DNA of 64,000 bases, from assembly GCA_905147135.1 (NCBI GenBank), contig LR990064.1, positions 10,000,001-10,064,000 of the forward strand, in the 5' to 3' direction. The position numbers were made by a program, and so were the translations under genes. How positions within the stretch are numbered: position 1 is the stretch's first letter; each line of letters starts with the position of its first letter. Shown here in pieces: positions 21,300 to 31,095 of the stretch. The stretch is from Blastobasis lacticolella (taxonomy: Eukaryota > Arthropoda > Insecta > Lepidoptera > Blastobasidae). The notes under the pieces are model-generated. The model was given only the letters and a program-made list of their open reading frames with translations. It was not told the origin of the DNA and searched no databases.

Positions 21300-22366
21300 T
21301 GACGTTTTGTATTATAAGTATTCTCCCGTTGGAGAAGAGTCCAGGCTTTTATGCATCATTCCTAAAGGTCATTGAAACATTTTTGGTTTCCTAGTATAAG
21401 ATATTTTGTCAAAAAGTACATTTCTTATTGTATGATATGTCTGTCACATAAGAAGCTGCCTCGAGCGCCTTTTCAGCCTATACAATCGTGGCAAAAACCT
21501 GATTGTCCTTTCATGACCATTCATGCTGATGTGTTGGGCCCTCTCCCTGAATCTAACGGGCATAAGTATGTGCTTATCATAGTTGATACCTTCTCTAAAT
21601 TCTGTCTCCTGTATGCAATGATAAAACAGGATGCAGATAAGCTCAAGCGCCATTTTATTAATGCCGTCTCATTATTCGGTGCCCCGTAATTGATAGTCCC
21701 CGATCGTGGGCGCATGTTTCAAAGCTCTGAATTTCTTAAGTGGGTTGCAGAGCTGGGTAGTGATATCCATTTGATTACCCCAGAAATGCACTAGGCTAAC
21801 GGCCAGGTGAAGAGGTATTGCCGAACTGTTTTGAATATGCCGCGAAATCAAACAAATTATAAAAAGAATGAGTGGTCTAGCATTGTATGGCGATTGCAGC
21901 TTGTACTGAACATGACCAAACATAAAACGACGCAATATTCGGCACTTAATTTGCTGATTGGTGTTGATGCTGTCACACCTGTGATTCGGAATCTTTTTCG
22001 GGATGCAGCGATCGAGGGATCAAGTCCCAATCGGAAAGCACTTCGTGTGATGACGAGACAGCGAGCTTTTGAGCGCTTAACAAAAATCAAGAGGGGCAAG
22101 ACGCTGTGGTCAATAAAGGAAGACGGCAGTCGCGCAAGTTTGAGTTTAATTCGCTTGTTTTTGTTATAAAAAAGGCGCAATCGGCTGGAAAGCTCGATTC
22201 TGGAATGCGCGGTCCATATCGCGTGATGAAGATCTTGCCGTATGGAAGTTATGAGCTTCAGTTGGTGACTGGCTCTTACGGCAAGTCCACGCAGGCTGGA
22301 GCGGAGTGCCTATATGGTGCCTTGGAAAGGCGAGTGGACTCCGGATACTTGTGCCGCCTTCTTTGA
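21300..22366 (+). pseudogene. Gypsy-like integrase with catalytic Glu replaced
   Basis: The zinc finger shows YCMICLSHKK. The core has FMTIHADVLGPLPES (Asp 1), IVPDRGRMFQSSEF (Asp 2) and ANGQVKRYCRTVLN, where the family has GQVER: the catalytic Glu is Lys. Stops lie at about 21688 and 21792. The C-terminal part (WRLQLVLNMTKHKTTQYS, LNLLIG) continues to 22166, and a shifted frame then gives KLDSGMRGPYRVMKILPYGSYEL, the chromodomain-like tail end. Confidence 0.78.
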
Positions 22367-22404
22367 TTGTAAGCACTTGATGTTTTGTGATTGTTATGTA
22401 GTTT

Positions 22405-22849
22405 GCGAGCAGACCTCGCCTTATTGTTTTTGTTACCTTATTAAGGTAGTAAAAGTTTCATACTGTGTTGGTTATTCATAATGACATTACGAGCAGACCT
22501 CGTGTATGTGAACAGACCTCACTATGGTAGCGAGCAGACCTCGCATGTGTGAGCAGACCTCACGGTAGTAGCGAGTAGGCCTCGCATGTGTGAGCAGACC
22601 TCACGGTAGTAGCGAGCAGACCTCGCATGTGTGAGCAGGCCTCACAGTATCAGCGAGAAGACCTCGCATTTGTGAGCAGACCTCACGGTAGTACGAGCAG
22701 ACCTCGCATGTGTGAGCAGACCTCACAGTGGTAGCGAGCAGACCTCGCACGTGTGAGCTGACCTCACGGTGGTAGCGAGCAGACCTCGCACGTGTGAGTA
22801 GACCTCACTGTGGTAGCAAGCAGACCTCTAATTTGTGAGCAGACCTCAC
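22405..22849 (+). repeat. Array of 19 mini-hairpins with alternating, co-varying stems
   Basis: Units are 15-mers, 5-bp stem, 5-nt loop: GCGAG-CAGAC-CTCGC and GTGAG-CAGAC-CTCAC, alternating regularly from 22530 with a dimer period of about 41 bp. One unit at 22489-22503 is ACGAG...CTCGT. By eye, 16 of 19 units keep all five pairs even though pair 1 (G-C or A-T) and pair 2 (C-G or T-A) change. Loops vary more freely (TAGGC, CAGGC, AAGAC, CTGAC, TAGAC). The array ends 2 bp before the 3' LTR, where a polypurine tract is expected and not seen. Confidence 0.85.
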
Positions 22850-22999
22850 GCTGTCACACATGACAGCTGATACACTTTGGGTCGGGATACGGTTCGGACT
22901 GGTTGTTGAGTTCTCTGTATTTCTCTATTTTTGTAATTCCTTTCGATAACTGATTAAAATATTTGTGATCTAGTTCCTAGATTTTGATTTACCTAAGAA

Positions 23000-23130
23000 T
23001 TCGGAATAGTCTAACAAAGAAACGTGCTGAAATAAAAGAAGACATATAATAATATAGAGAAACGAATGCTAAGTTAGTATGAAGAGGATGAAAGAGACGA
23101 TAATAATGGAAAAGGTACGCACAATTCCGC
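23000..23130 (+). pseudogene. LINE C-terminal fragment
   Basis: SLTKKRAEIKED-like and IEKRMLS.YEEDERD resemble the IEKRMLxW block near the end of endonuclease-RT proteins. It begins exactly where the gypsy LTR is cut. Confidence 0.45.
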
Positions 23131-23435
23131 CATCGCACCACTCGCCATGGGCTGGGTACTCATCCCCTCTACGTAGACCCTCTGTTGGTCACTACGCGAA
23201 GGTTCGAAAGAACGTTCCTCGCACATGCGATTTGGATGTGGAATGAGCTCCCAGCCACAGTCCAAAGACTATGATATGGTTACCGTTCAAGAGGTATATC
23301 GTTCAAGAGGTATATTAGAGGTCTCTCCAGAGGCAGGCAACGCATTGGTAACTCCCCCGATGTTGCTGATGTTCATAGGTGGCGGTGACCAGTTTCCATC
23401 AGGTGGCCGCTTGCCTGTTTGTCTGCCGTATAACA
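23131..23435 (+). pseudogene. Jockey-like RT C-terminus
   Basis: HRTTRHGLGTHPLYVDPL, RRFERTFLAHAIWMWNELP and RGRQRIGNSPDVADVH are the C-terminal block of lepidopteran jockey-like ORF2. A small tandem duplication (gttcaagaggtatat at about 23286 and 23302) shifts the sequence. Confidence 0.75.
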
Positions 23436-23725
23436 TTAAAAATATGTGGCAGGATAGAATGGAAGCATTGGAAGGGAAAGACCAAGACGTACATATCACG
23501 ATCAAATCTGAGATATCTTAAACCGGTCAAGAGTTCCCTAAGCCGAAGAGTGTGTACGAAAAGCAAATGTAGAAGAAGTGATTTTTTATATCATAAATCG
23601 AAATGAGTGATTATCATAAAAGTGAGCGCCAGGGATAATAAAGAGATGAAGACGTTGGCAGACAGGGGAGAAGAGTGGCGATTGCTCCACCGACAAAAGT
23701 CTTAAATATTTGATGATGATGAAAT
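23436..23725 (+). mobile_element. RTE LINE 3' tail fragment
   Basis: WQDRMEALEGKDQD and later RQGRRVAIAPPTKVLNI precede a TGATGATGATGA end at 23711-23722, another RTE 3' end of the type seen at 526-763. Confidence 0.55.
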
Positions 23726-23812
23726 CGAAATGGGTAGTTATCGTTTGTATAGGTATTGGAAAAAGGCAAAGTTAATGTGTTGTAATTTAAAAAAGTTACA
23801 TACTTTACTTAC

Positions 23813-23908
23813 TGTTCTGATATTGGTTTCGTAATTACTTAAAGAAGGCATTGGCATTGGTATTGGTTTTGGTTTGGGTTTCGGTCTCGGTACAGGTCTT
23901 TGATTTTT
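23813..23908 (-). CDS. Candidate exon, 96 bp, Pro/Lys-rich
   Basis: Acceptor TTTTGTTTTAAAG ends at 23909 and donor GTAAGT occupies 23812-23807. The 32 codons include RPVPRPKPKPKPIPMPMP, alternating Pro with Lys or Met. Confidence 0.4.
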
Positions 23909-24119
23909 CTTTAAAACAAAACAAAAAATAATGAGTATGTTTACATACTTAACTATACTTAACATAGAATTTTAATTCTACAATAAAAATTATAGAAATA
24001 TTTGACTGATGAAAGCCATTAATTATGCTTTTTATAATGAAAATTCCGAATTGTAACATTCTTAATATAGACGAAAATAACTGTTTAATCTTATCAAGTG
24101 GGGATATGTAAAGGAAAAT

Positions 24120-24275
24120 TCTCCCTGTGACTGTGGCGTATCTTCGTAAACCATGGATCACCTCGTCTCGGCGTGTCCTGAAACTTGCACAATGGAGGAC
24201 TTCTTCGAGGCCAGTCCAGACGCATACAGCGTCGCCGAATACTGGGCGAACAAAGTGTAAAGTTCATCGACTCGA
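24120..24275 (+). pseudogene. LINE C-terminal CCHC fragment
   Basis: PCDCGVSS.TMDHLVSACPET carries the CxC...H....C zinc motif found after the RNase H region of R1/jockey-type LINEs, followed by FFEASPDAYSVAEYWANKV. Confidence 0.6.
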
Positions 24276-24302
24276 TAAACATATTATAACTATTTTACTT
24301 AC

Positions 24303-24362
24303 AGGAGAGAGATACTTTGGTTTAGGTAGATGTATCAGATGTTGTTGTATCTTTTGTTGACC
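24303..24362 (-). CDS. Candidate exon, 60 bp
   Basis: Acceptor ATTGTTTTTGTTTTAG ends at 24363 and donor GTAAGTAAA starts at 24302. The 20 codons read GQQKIQQHLIHLPKPKYLSP. Confidence 0.42.
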
Positions 24363-24445
24363 CTAAAACAAAAACAATAATAATACATATACGCAGAGAC
24401 TATCCAGTGCCCCAAGCTAAGATCCTGACACACATATATTGACTC

Positions 24446-24520
24446 TTCAACAATTTCAATTTCAATTTCAATTTCAATTCATTTATTGCGTTTCCATGTG
24501 TAATAATACATCATCTTCAT
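24446..24520 (-). mobile_element. LINE 3' tail, same family as the 2.2-7.6 kb element
   Basis: Repeated tttcaa on the plus strand, then attcatttattgcgtttcc and catgtgtaata, is the 3' end seen at 5109-5150, here truncated to about 75 bp. Confidence 0.65.
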
Positions 24521-25434
24521 ATCAGCCGAAAGACTGCTAGGCATAACCTCTGTGATATTGATCTATTGTCTTGATCTAGATCTTGTTACGGTAAAATGAG
24601 TGAAATGTAATCTTTGCTAACACTGAAAACTGAAGAGTACAAATACAGAAGACAACACTTTGAAATATTTGTAATTAACTGATGTTAGATTAGAGGGTAA
24701 AATCTCTCCACTACACCCGGCGGTTGCCCGGTGAAGATGTTTTGTTTCACGTACAGTATCCCCTAGAGATCTCTACAAAGGCCTGTTCTGTGTCTTCCGC
24801 ATTCAGCTGTTCACGGTTGTAACTGAACGAATAAGCCACTTGTTCTTTGCCTTTGTAACGTTTTAAAATATATAACAATGTTAAAAGTGTCTCACGAATT
24901 TAACGGGTTATATTCTATTCTATATTGTAATCAAAACAATTATCTTATCCTGTGGATCCAGGATTTGGCAGATCAAGTAATTACAGTCCAGCAACCACCG
25001 TCTGCCCTCTGTAGTCCTGTTAACAGTAGGTCCTGACCAGATTGGAGTATGGTTGCCTGCAACTGCATGTTTCCTCACGATGTTGTTACTCACTCTCCAA
25101 GAGCATCGATTAGTTTTCAACTAAACTAACTATTTTTCATTAGTTGTTAACCAGGGTAAACTCAGAAAAAGTTATTGGTGCATGGCGGCACTGGAGTAAT
25201 TTGGACGACTGTTCCATATTCACTTAAAATTTTCATAACGAATTTTCATAATAGTAAATATGGTACTAAGTAACCAACACATAGACAGCCCTGAATAACC
25301 GCGCTTAGGCTATAATTTATGCCAAAATTCAATGTGGTTTCCGAGCGACGGATCCGGAAAGTTGGAGAAAATCATATGTTGCAAAATGCGGATACGTAAA
25401 TTGTAGCATACTTAAAAACATATATTCTACTCAC
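24521..25434. other. Non-coding stretch
   Basis: No gene. The part at 24920-25110 contains cagaggtagacg-like LINE 3' UTR flavour (ggcagacggtggttgctgg on the minus strand), which I cannot assign. Confidence 0.35.
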
Positions 25435-25488
25435 AGCGGGATCTGTATAATACATTGTATTTAGATTTAGCTCTTTAGCAACTGCCAT
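25435..25488 (-). CDS. Candidate exon, 54 bp
   Basis: Acceptor CATTGTTTTTTTTTGTTTTAG ends at 25489 and donor GTGAGTAGA starts at 25434. The 18 codons read MAVAKELNLNTMYYTDPA. The Met first codon could be an alternative start. Confidence 0.42.
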
Positions 25489-25803
25489 CTAAAACAAAAA
25501 AAAACAATGAAGATGACAACGTTTGTTACATGCCTACGATTTATTTACAGTGAAATTAAAATTTTAATAAATATTGGTTGTAGATAATGAGGAAGTCTCG
25601 CGAGACTCTCATTGACGCTCGGGTCAAGGGCCCTGCCACCATCTCAAAGGCCCAAACCAACCTCACGTGTCTACCTGCCGAAAATCGTACGAGGATTTTC
25701 CATATTGAGTTATGCACCCGTACAACAGATGGTGGTCGCCGCACGTATGAAGGCAAAATACCACAAATATTTAATGAAGCGTTCTATTAGGAAAGCTATT
25801 AGC
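25489..25803. other. Flank left of piggyBac, unassigned
   Basis: After the intron end of the 25435-25488 candidate exon, 25570-25800 is GC-richer and open in more than one frame (for example VYLPKIVRGFSILSYAPVQQ on the plus strand), possibly an old retroelement piece. I do not recognise it. Confidence 0.3.
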
Positions 25804-25807
25804 TTAA

Positions 25808-28065
25808 CCTTTCGTGAACCAGGTGGGGTCCTACAGACCCCAGCGGCAGTATTTTGATTATATTATTTTTAATATTGCAGCAAGCAAAATATAACTCTAG
25901 GTAGTTCTAACTAAAACGGTACAAAATAAGATTATTTAACTAATTTTGTGCAATTACTTATGGATTTTGAGATAATGGCCTCTGGGGTCCACAGGACCCC
26001 ACGTCGTTCACCGCGTGGTTAAAAAGTAAGTAAAAAAAAATTATTTTTGCTGTTTTAAAATGCATTTCCTGATGTAAGAAAATTTGAGAGCAGCAGCAGG
26101 TGAAGAGTCCTCTCAAATTCAGGTTGATGTTCGGGATACTGAAGAATTATTACCTGTTAGAGATTCAGTGAGAGGACAAAGAAATAATAATACTAGCTTT
26201 GTGGCCAAAGATGGAACAAAATGGGAAAAAGAACCAGTGAGACGACAAACTCGCACTGCAGATGAAAATATTATAAGAGATCAACCTGGAGTTAAAGTAC
26301 CATATCGGCAAAAAAAAACAGTTGTAGAGTGTTTTGATTTATTTATATGTGAGGATATTCTCACGGTTGTATTTATACATACAAACGAGAAAATCAGATA
26401 TACCAACTTACTCAGCACCACAAAAGATAAAAATGATCCTACGAGATCGGAAACAACAATAACTGAGTTAAAAGCGCTTTTCGGTTTGCTATTTTTGGCT
26501 GGATTGAATCATTCAGGACGTCAGAATACAAATGATTTGTGGAATAAAGATGGCACTGGTGTACAAATATTCCCTATGACCATGAGCAGAAACCGGTTCG
26601 GTTTTTTGCTTAACAATTTGCGGTTTGATGATATGCTATCGAGAGCTGAACGAGTGTCTGTTGACCGCTTAGCACCGATTCGCGAAGTCTTTGAATACTT
26701 CGTGAGAAACTGCGACAAGATTTATTCCCCAACTGAGAACCTCACGTTAGACGAAGAGCTGGTCGCTTTCAGAGGCAGATGCGGGTTTCGACAATACATC
26801 CCGTCGAAACCGGCTAAATATGGCATAAAGATATACGCTCTGGTGGACAACAAAACGTATTATACGCAAAACTTGGAGGTGTACTGCGGAAAACAGCCAC
26901 AAAATAGTCCTTACGAAGTCAGCAATAAGGCCTTTGATGTTGTGAATAGAATGGTTTCTCCTGTGTCAGGTTCATCAAGAAATATTACAATGTATAATTT
27001 CTTCACCAGTCATGAATCAGCCACCAATTTATTGGAAAACAAAAAATTGACAGTAGTTGGAACACTTAGAGCAAACAAGACATGCATTCCCCAAGACTTC
27101 AAGACTAGTAGAGGAGAAAATACATCATTATTTGGCTTCCAAAAAGATGTAACACTCGTGTCTTATGTGCCTAAGCCACGCAAGATGGTTTACTTGCTCT
27201 CAACTCTGCATCATGATGCCCAAATTGATTATGAGACTGGTGAACAGCAAAAGCCTGAAATCATCACATTCTATAATAAAACAAAAAGTGGCGTTGATGT
27301 AGTCGATAAATTGACAAGAACGTTTGATGTTTCCCGTAATTCAAAGCGTTGGCCACTGACAATTTTTTTCTCGCTTCTGAACCATGCAGGGGTCAATGCG
27401 ATGGTTGTTTATTTGCTAAATAATAAAAAAGACAAAAGCAAAACCGACACCAGGAGAAATTTCATTCGTCAATTGGGGTTATCTCTCATAGAAGATCACT
27501 TAAAAGAAAGGAAGAATAATACGAGATTGTCGCAAGAATTACGCAGCCGATTGAAACAACATTTCGGAGAGTCAAGTGGTAATATTCCTAAACCAGCTGC
27601 AGATGATGGTAAAAAAGTAAGGTGCTCTTTTTGTCCCCGAAATAAAGACAGAAAAACCAAAAACCGTTGCCAAAAATGCAAAGTTCCCATATGTTTGGAC
27701 CACTCCCTGTTAATTTGTGGTCAATGCGAAGATAATGACAGTGATTAAATATAAGTTTTTATCTTTATTTTGAAGTAGATTTGTTATTTAGTTCATTTTT
27801 AATGCTTTAATATGCTTTTTGATACGAAGGTCCTTTAAAATGGCCATTTATACTATGATCTCATGTTTTCTTTTTCATAGTGTCTAATAAAACACTTAAC
27901 TTTATTTAATTTGCATTTTTCATTTTATTATCAATCAAAATATCCTACCTAGGCAATAAATGACAAATATATATTAATATCTCAGATATATAGACACATT
28001 TACTTGGGGTCCATCGGACCCCACCTCGTTAACGGCGTAATTTTCTTCACCTCGTGCACGAAAGG
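25808..28065 (+). mobile_element. piggyBac-family transposon, complete ends, TTAA duplication
   Basis: The 2,258-bp element is flanked by TTAA at 25804-25807 and 28066-28069. Its ends are CCTTTCGTG at 25808 and the complement at 28065. Subterminal hairpins tggggtcctacagacccca (about 25824), ggggtccacaggacccc (about 25984) and ggggtccatcggacccc (about 28005) recur at both ends and probably serve as transposase sites. It contains one long frame, 26084-27748. Confidence 0.92.
26084..27748 (+). pseudogene. piggyBac transposase, catalytic Asp lost, start codon not evident
   Basis: The 554-codon frame covers the whole DDE domain: NLTLDEELVAFRGRCGFRQ (Asp 223), NITMYNFFTSHESA where the family has TxDNFF (residue 304 is Tyr, TAT at 26993-26995), and TKSGVDVVDKL (Asp 405 and Asp 408). 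The C-terminal Cys-rich domain that binds the ends follows (CSFCPRNKD, CQKCKVPICLDH, CGQC). No stop or frameshift interrupts it. The frame opens with TTG at 26084 and its first ATG is codon 165, so a start has been lost or lies in a spliced upstream exon (a GTAAGT is at 26025). Without the middle Asp it should not cut DNA. The intact length suggests recent activity of the family. Confidence 0.88.
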
Positions 28066-28079
28066 TTAATAAACTTGAC

Positions 28080-28140
28080 AAGGATTTTCTACTGGGAGAG
28101 CGGACATGGTAGAAGCCGGACTGAGCCGCTAAGATGATAT
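28080..28140 (+). mobile_element. RTE LINE 3' tail fragment
   Basis: gagcggacatggtagaagccgg then ctgagccgctaagatgat is a diverged RTE 3' end, 10 bp right of the piggyBac TTAA. Confidence 0.5.
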
Positions 28141-28285
28141 TTCAGATTTTGTTGTTCCTATTGTGAGTCTTAAAACAACCAAAGACATTAATCATGAAAA
28201 GATATTACTTACGCTATGCACGATACAAAATGCTGAATTTCATTTTTAAATGATGTTTAAATAGGGATTATAATTATTTACTTAC

Positions 28286-28321
28286 AGGGACAGTTGGTTT
28301 AAATTGCATCATATTTTTGTT
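28286..28321 (-). CDS. Candidate exon, 36 bp
   Basis: Acceptor CATTGTTGTTTTTCTTTTAG ends at 28322 and donor GTAAGTAAA starts at 28285. The 12 codons read NKNMMQFKPTVP. Confidence 0.42.
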
Positions 28322-28493
28322 CTAAAAGAAAAACAACAATGATCATATTTCATGTATTTGTTCATTGCTGAAATTTGAATTGATTACAGCAATACAGAGC
28401 ATCCCACGGCGATGTCACATAAAAGGGAAGTGGATGGAATACTGAAAGGACTTAAATAAATAAACAAATGACGTTTATTACACATTTTTTTAT

Positions 28494-28898
28494 TTATTTT
28501 TTATTTTGACGAGACGGGCATTTGACCGCCATCTCACCTGTTGGTAAGTGACGATGCGGCCGAAGATGAAGCATGCCCGTCTTGGAACAGCCTATTACTC
28601 TAGCCTTGAAGGCATCCAGATTATATTGATCAGGGAACACACTCGCAGGCAACGCGTTCCATTCCTTAGCCGTACGCATTATAAAGGTCAAGCCAAAACG
28701 ACTCGTGCGGATAGCTGGAAGATCCACGACATAAGGATGAAGCGCTCGCCCGGATCGCGTATCCCGATGGCGGAAAGGGGCCGGTGGAATGAGGTCGTGC
28801 AGCTGCTTCGCACACTCTCCGAAATGTAACTTGTAGAAGACCGACAGGCGCGCAACCCTACGCCGATGTTCGAGACTCTGCATCCTAGCCTTAATCAA
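28494..28898 (-). pseudogene. Jockey-like RT C-terminus
   Basis: [59 protein letters not shown] and [10 protein letters not shown] are the C-terminal block of lepidopteran jockey-type ORF2, open over 134 codons. It ends in an A/T-rich 3' tail (aaaataaaaaataaataaaa on the minus strand). It is 5'-truncated with no RT core. Confidence 0.8.
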
Positions 28899-29987
28899 CC
28901 GCGGGTCACAAATCAGGTCATAACACGATAGTTACATTCAAACATTTCAAAAAGTAACCGTGACATTATAACCATAATGTATCGCTACCCGTGCCATGGG
29001 AAGACGTGCAAAGGGGTCACACGCATTTTTAGTTTAAAAATTATTTTATACGCGTTCAAAGATTTTTGAAAATGCGCACCGAAATCAAACCGACTTAAAT
29101 ACAAAAAAATAACACAATCAATATGAGCAATCATACGGATCAAATCTCACACACAGATAATGAAAAATTAATTGAAAGGAAAACCAATAAATCTAAAATT
29201 ATAAATTCAAAGGGACAAGATAAAACACTGTTACTCAAGGGTCCATCGGATTACTTAAGCCAAAGTACCACCGGTGTTAAGAATCGTTTCTAAACATCCG
29301 GTTTGGGAGCATTATTTTTTTATAAACATTCCTAAACTTTTGACTTTTATACATTATACGAGCATATGACGAAGTATCTAAGTACTTTTTCGACTTCGGA
29401 CATTGCAAACAGTTTGAAACGGAGCAAAACTATTAAAACGTGACGAGACGTCTCTGTCACACATATTGTGTAAAAATGGTTGTTTTGTTGTAAAACGTTT
29501 AAGTTAAATTAATAAGGTTTATTAATTCCGGGGTTTAATTTATAACTGCCGAACAGACATTGAAATGATGAATTTTAATTTCTGTTACGGGTCTGGGTGT
29601 TATAGGTAAGTAAAGTAATATAGTAATATAAAAAAATAGGTAATAAGTATGGTATAAAAGAACAAGGTGTTATTTCTTTTCGGTAGTGGCAAGCGCGTTT
29701 TCAAAAATCTTTGAAAGACTTTCAAATTATTTTTAAAATCAAAATGAAGACGTCTTTTAGTATGATTTCCTATCTACAATATTTAAAGTACATTATATTG
29801 CAATTTTGTAAAACAAAGCAACAAACGCAAATGCTGTTTAAAATACTGCAATCAAAATTGTAGCATTTGAACCTTGGAGGAAATTACTGTTTGATTTTAA
29901 TAAAATTGTATTTGTAGTTAAGTATGTACCTAAGTGTAATATTGTTGTAAATTTTTATGCACCGCCTGCAATTTTATTACCAGTTAT
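28899..29987. other. Non-coding; candidate 661-bp TIR element
   Basis: ttcaaagatttttgaaaatgcgc at 29055-29077 is complementary to 29693-29715 with one mismatch, which could be the ends of a 661-bp non-autonomous element. No gene is seen. Confidence 0.4.
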
Positions 29988-30092
29988 CGGGGTAGACTGG
30001 TAGATAAAGCTACAAAGCTTTAAGTCCACCTTTGTACTATTTTGTGCACAAAGTATTAAATAAATTAAAAATAAATAAATAAATATTAGTGG
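29988..30092 (+). mobile_element. LINE 3' end with GTAGACTGGTAGATAA motif
   Basis: gtagactggtagataaagct, then gctttaagtccacctttgta and a TAAATAAATAAATA tail. Partner of 17500-17595. Confidence 0.65.
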
Positions 30093-30474
30093 CTGATTTT
30101 TGAAATCATATTCTGAATACTAAAATAACCTAACTAACAGATAAAGTCGTTAACCTCCGACGAAGTTTATTTCAACTCAAATATTTTCTAGACTACAGAA
30201 CCGATTTTAACGAAACGAAGCTAAGAAATCTCATCGGCGGTTAACACCTACAGATTAAAATAACAAGCAGGGTTGTGTATAGTGCAAAATGCTGAATTTG
30301 CTTGAAATAATGTTAATAAAGCTATGGATAAAATATTCTTCTCTGGTACTGCTGTGTAGTTTTGGTGTCCAAAATCAAAGTAAAAATTATTGAGGTTTGT
30401 ATAATCGTATTTAAAATTATTGCAAGTAAATGTTGTACAGTTGTAATATACCTACAAAAATATATTTTACTTAC

Positions 30475-30509
30475 ACTAAATATTTCTTTCATAGGTCTCA
30501 TTTTCAAAT
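30475..30509 (-). CDS. Candidate exon end ahead of donor GTAAGTAAAATA
   Basis: The donor starts at 30474 and resembles those of the other candidates. The open frame ahead of it ends DLKMRPMKEIFS. The upstream boundary is uncertain because an RTE fragment begins at about 30552; 30509 is only one possible acceptor. It may be a first exon with ATG inside. Confidence 0.25.
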
Positions 30510-30551
30510 CTTGTAGATTGTTTACAAGACAAATAGTCAAATTATTGTAGA

Positions 30552-31095
30552 CAAATAGTCCGGCTTGGTAGGTCCAATTTTGAGAAAGAGGTCAATCGAC
30601 GAATTCAACTCGGTTGGGCAGCGTTCGGGAAGCTACGCCACATATTTTCGTCCCAATTACCGCAGTGTCTCAAGACGTGTCTTTGACCAATGTGTGTTGC
30701 CAGTGATGACTTACGGATCTGAAACGTGGCCACTCACTATGGGCCTTATAAGAAAGCTCACTGTTACCCAAAGGGCAATGGAAAGAGCTATGCTCGGAGT
30801 TTCTTTGCGCGATCGAGTCAGAAATGAGGAGACCCGCATACGAACCAAGGTCACCGACATAGCTCTAAAGATTGCCAGACTGAAGTGGCAGTAGGCAGGG
30901 CACATAGCTCGAAGAACATATGGCCGATGGAGCAGTAAAGTTCTCGAGTGGCGACCACGTACCGGTAGACGCAGCGTGGGTAGGCCTCCTACACGGTGGA
31001 CCGACGACCTGGTAAGGATCGCAGGTACCAGCTGGATGCGGAAAGCACAGCCCAGCAGTGGGCGTCTTCTGGCGGATATGATGATGAAGATGTTG
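30552..31095 (+). pseudogene. RTE endonuclease-RT C-terminus, copy 1
   Basis: RSIDEFNSVGQRSGSYA, RVFDQCVLPVMTYGSETW, LTVTQRAMERAMLGVSLRD and RTGRRSVGRPPTRWTDDLVR are RTE C-terminal blocks. TAG at 30892-30894 replaces a Trp codon present in copy 2 (55713-56095). A 37-bp segment present in copy 2 is deleted at 31050/31051. It ends in GATGATGAAGATG. Confidence 0.85.

Larger units (their letters stand above)
19139..22999 (+). mobile_element. Ty3/gypsy-like LTR element, defective
   Basis: Direct repeats begin TGTCACAYATGACAGCTGATA at 19139 and 22852 and share over 140 bp (through gatttacctaaga); the right copy lacks about 20 bp and is cut at 22999 by other repeats. Between them lie gag, protease, RT thumb, RNase H and integrase in gypsy order on the plus strand. 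The RT active site is missing and the integrase is damaged. A hairpin array fills the space between integrase and 3' LTR. Confidence 0.85.
23813..30509 (-). other. Candidate multi-exon gene with phase-0 micro-exons
   Basis: At least four short segments (28321-28286, 25488-25435, 24362-24303, 23908-23813) are bounded by an acceptor of the form CATTGTT..TTTTGTTTTAG and a donor GTAAGTAAA or GTGAGTAGA. Their lengths are 36, 54, 60 and 96 bp, all multiples of three, all open in phase 0. A fifth segment ends at the donor at 30474. The intron ends beside different exons resemble each other, as if exon-intron modules had duplicated. The predicted peptide is Lys/Pro-rich and low in complexity; I recognise no domain. 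A piggyBac element and LINE fragments occupy the introns. No first or last exon can be fixed, and expression is unproven. Confidence 0.4.

Noticed and set aside
22405..22849. CRISPR-like appearance of regularly spaced short palindromes
   Set aside because: Spacers are not unique, the genome is eukaryotic, no cas genes, and it lies inside an LTR element.
28213..28232. 20-bp segment between AAATTCAG and GTAAGTAAT (minus)
   Set aside because: Not a multiple of three, and the intron to the next candidate exon would be only about 53 bp. The string caaaatgctgaattt does recur near 30285, so it may be repeat-derived.
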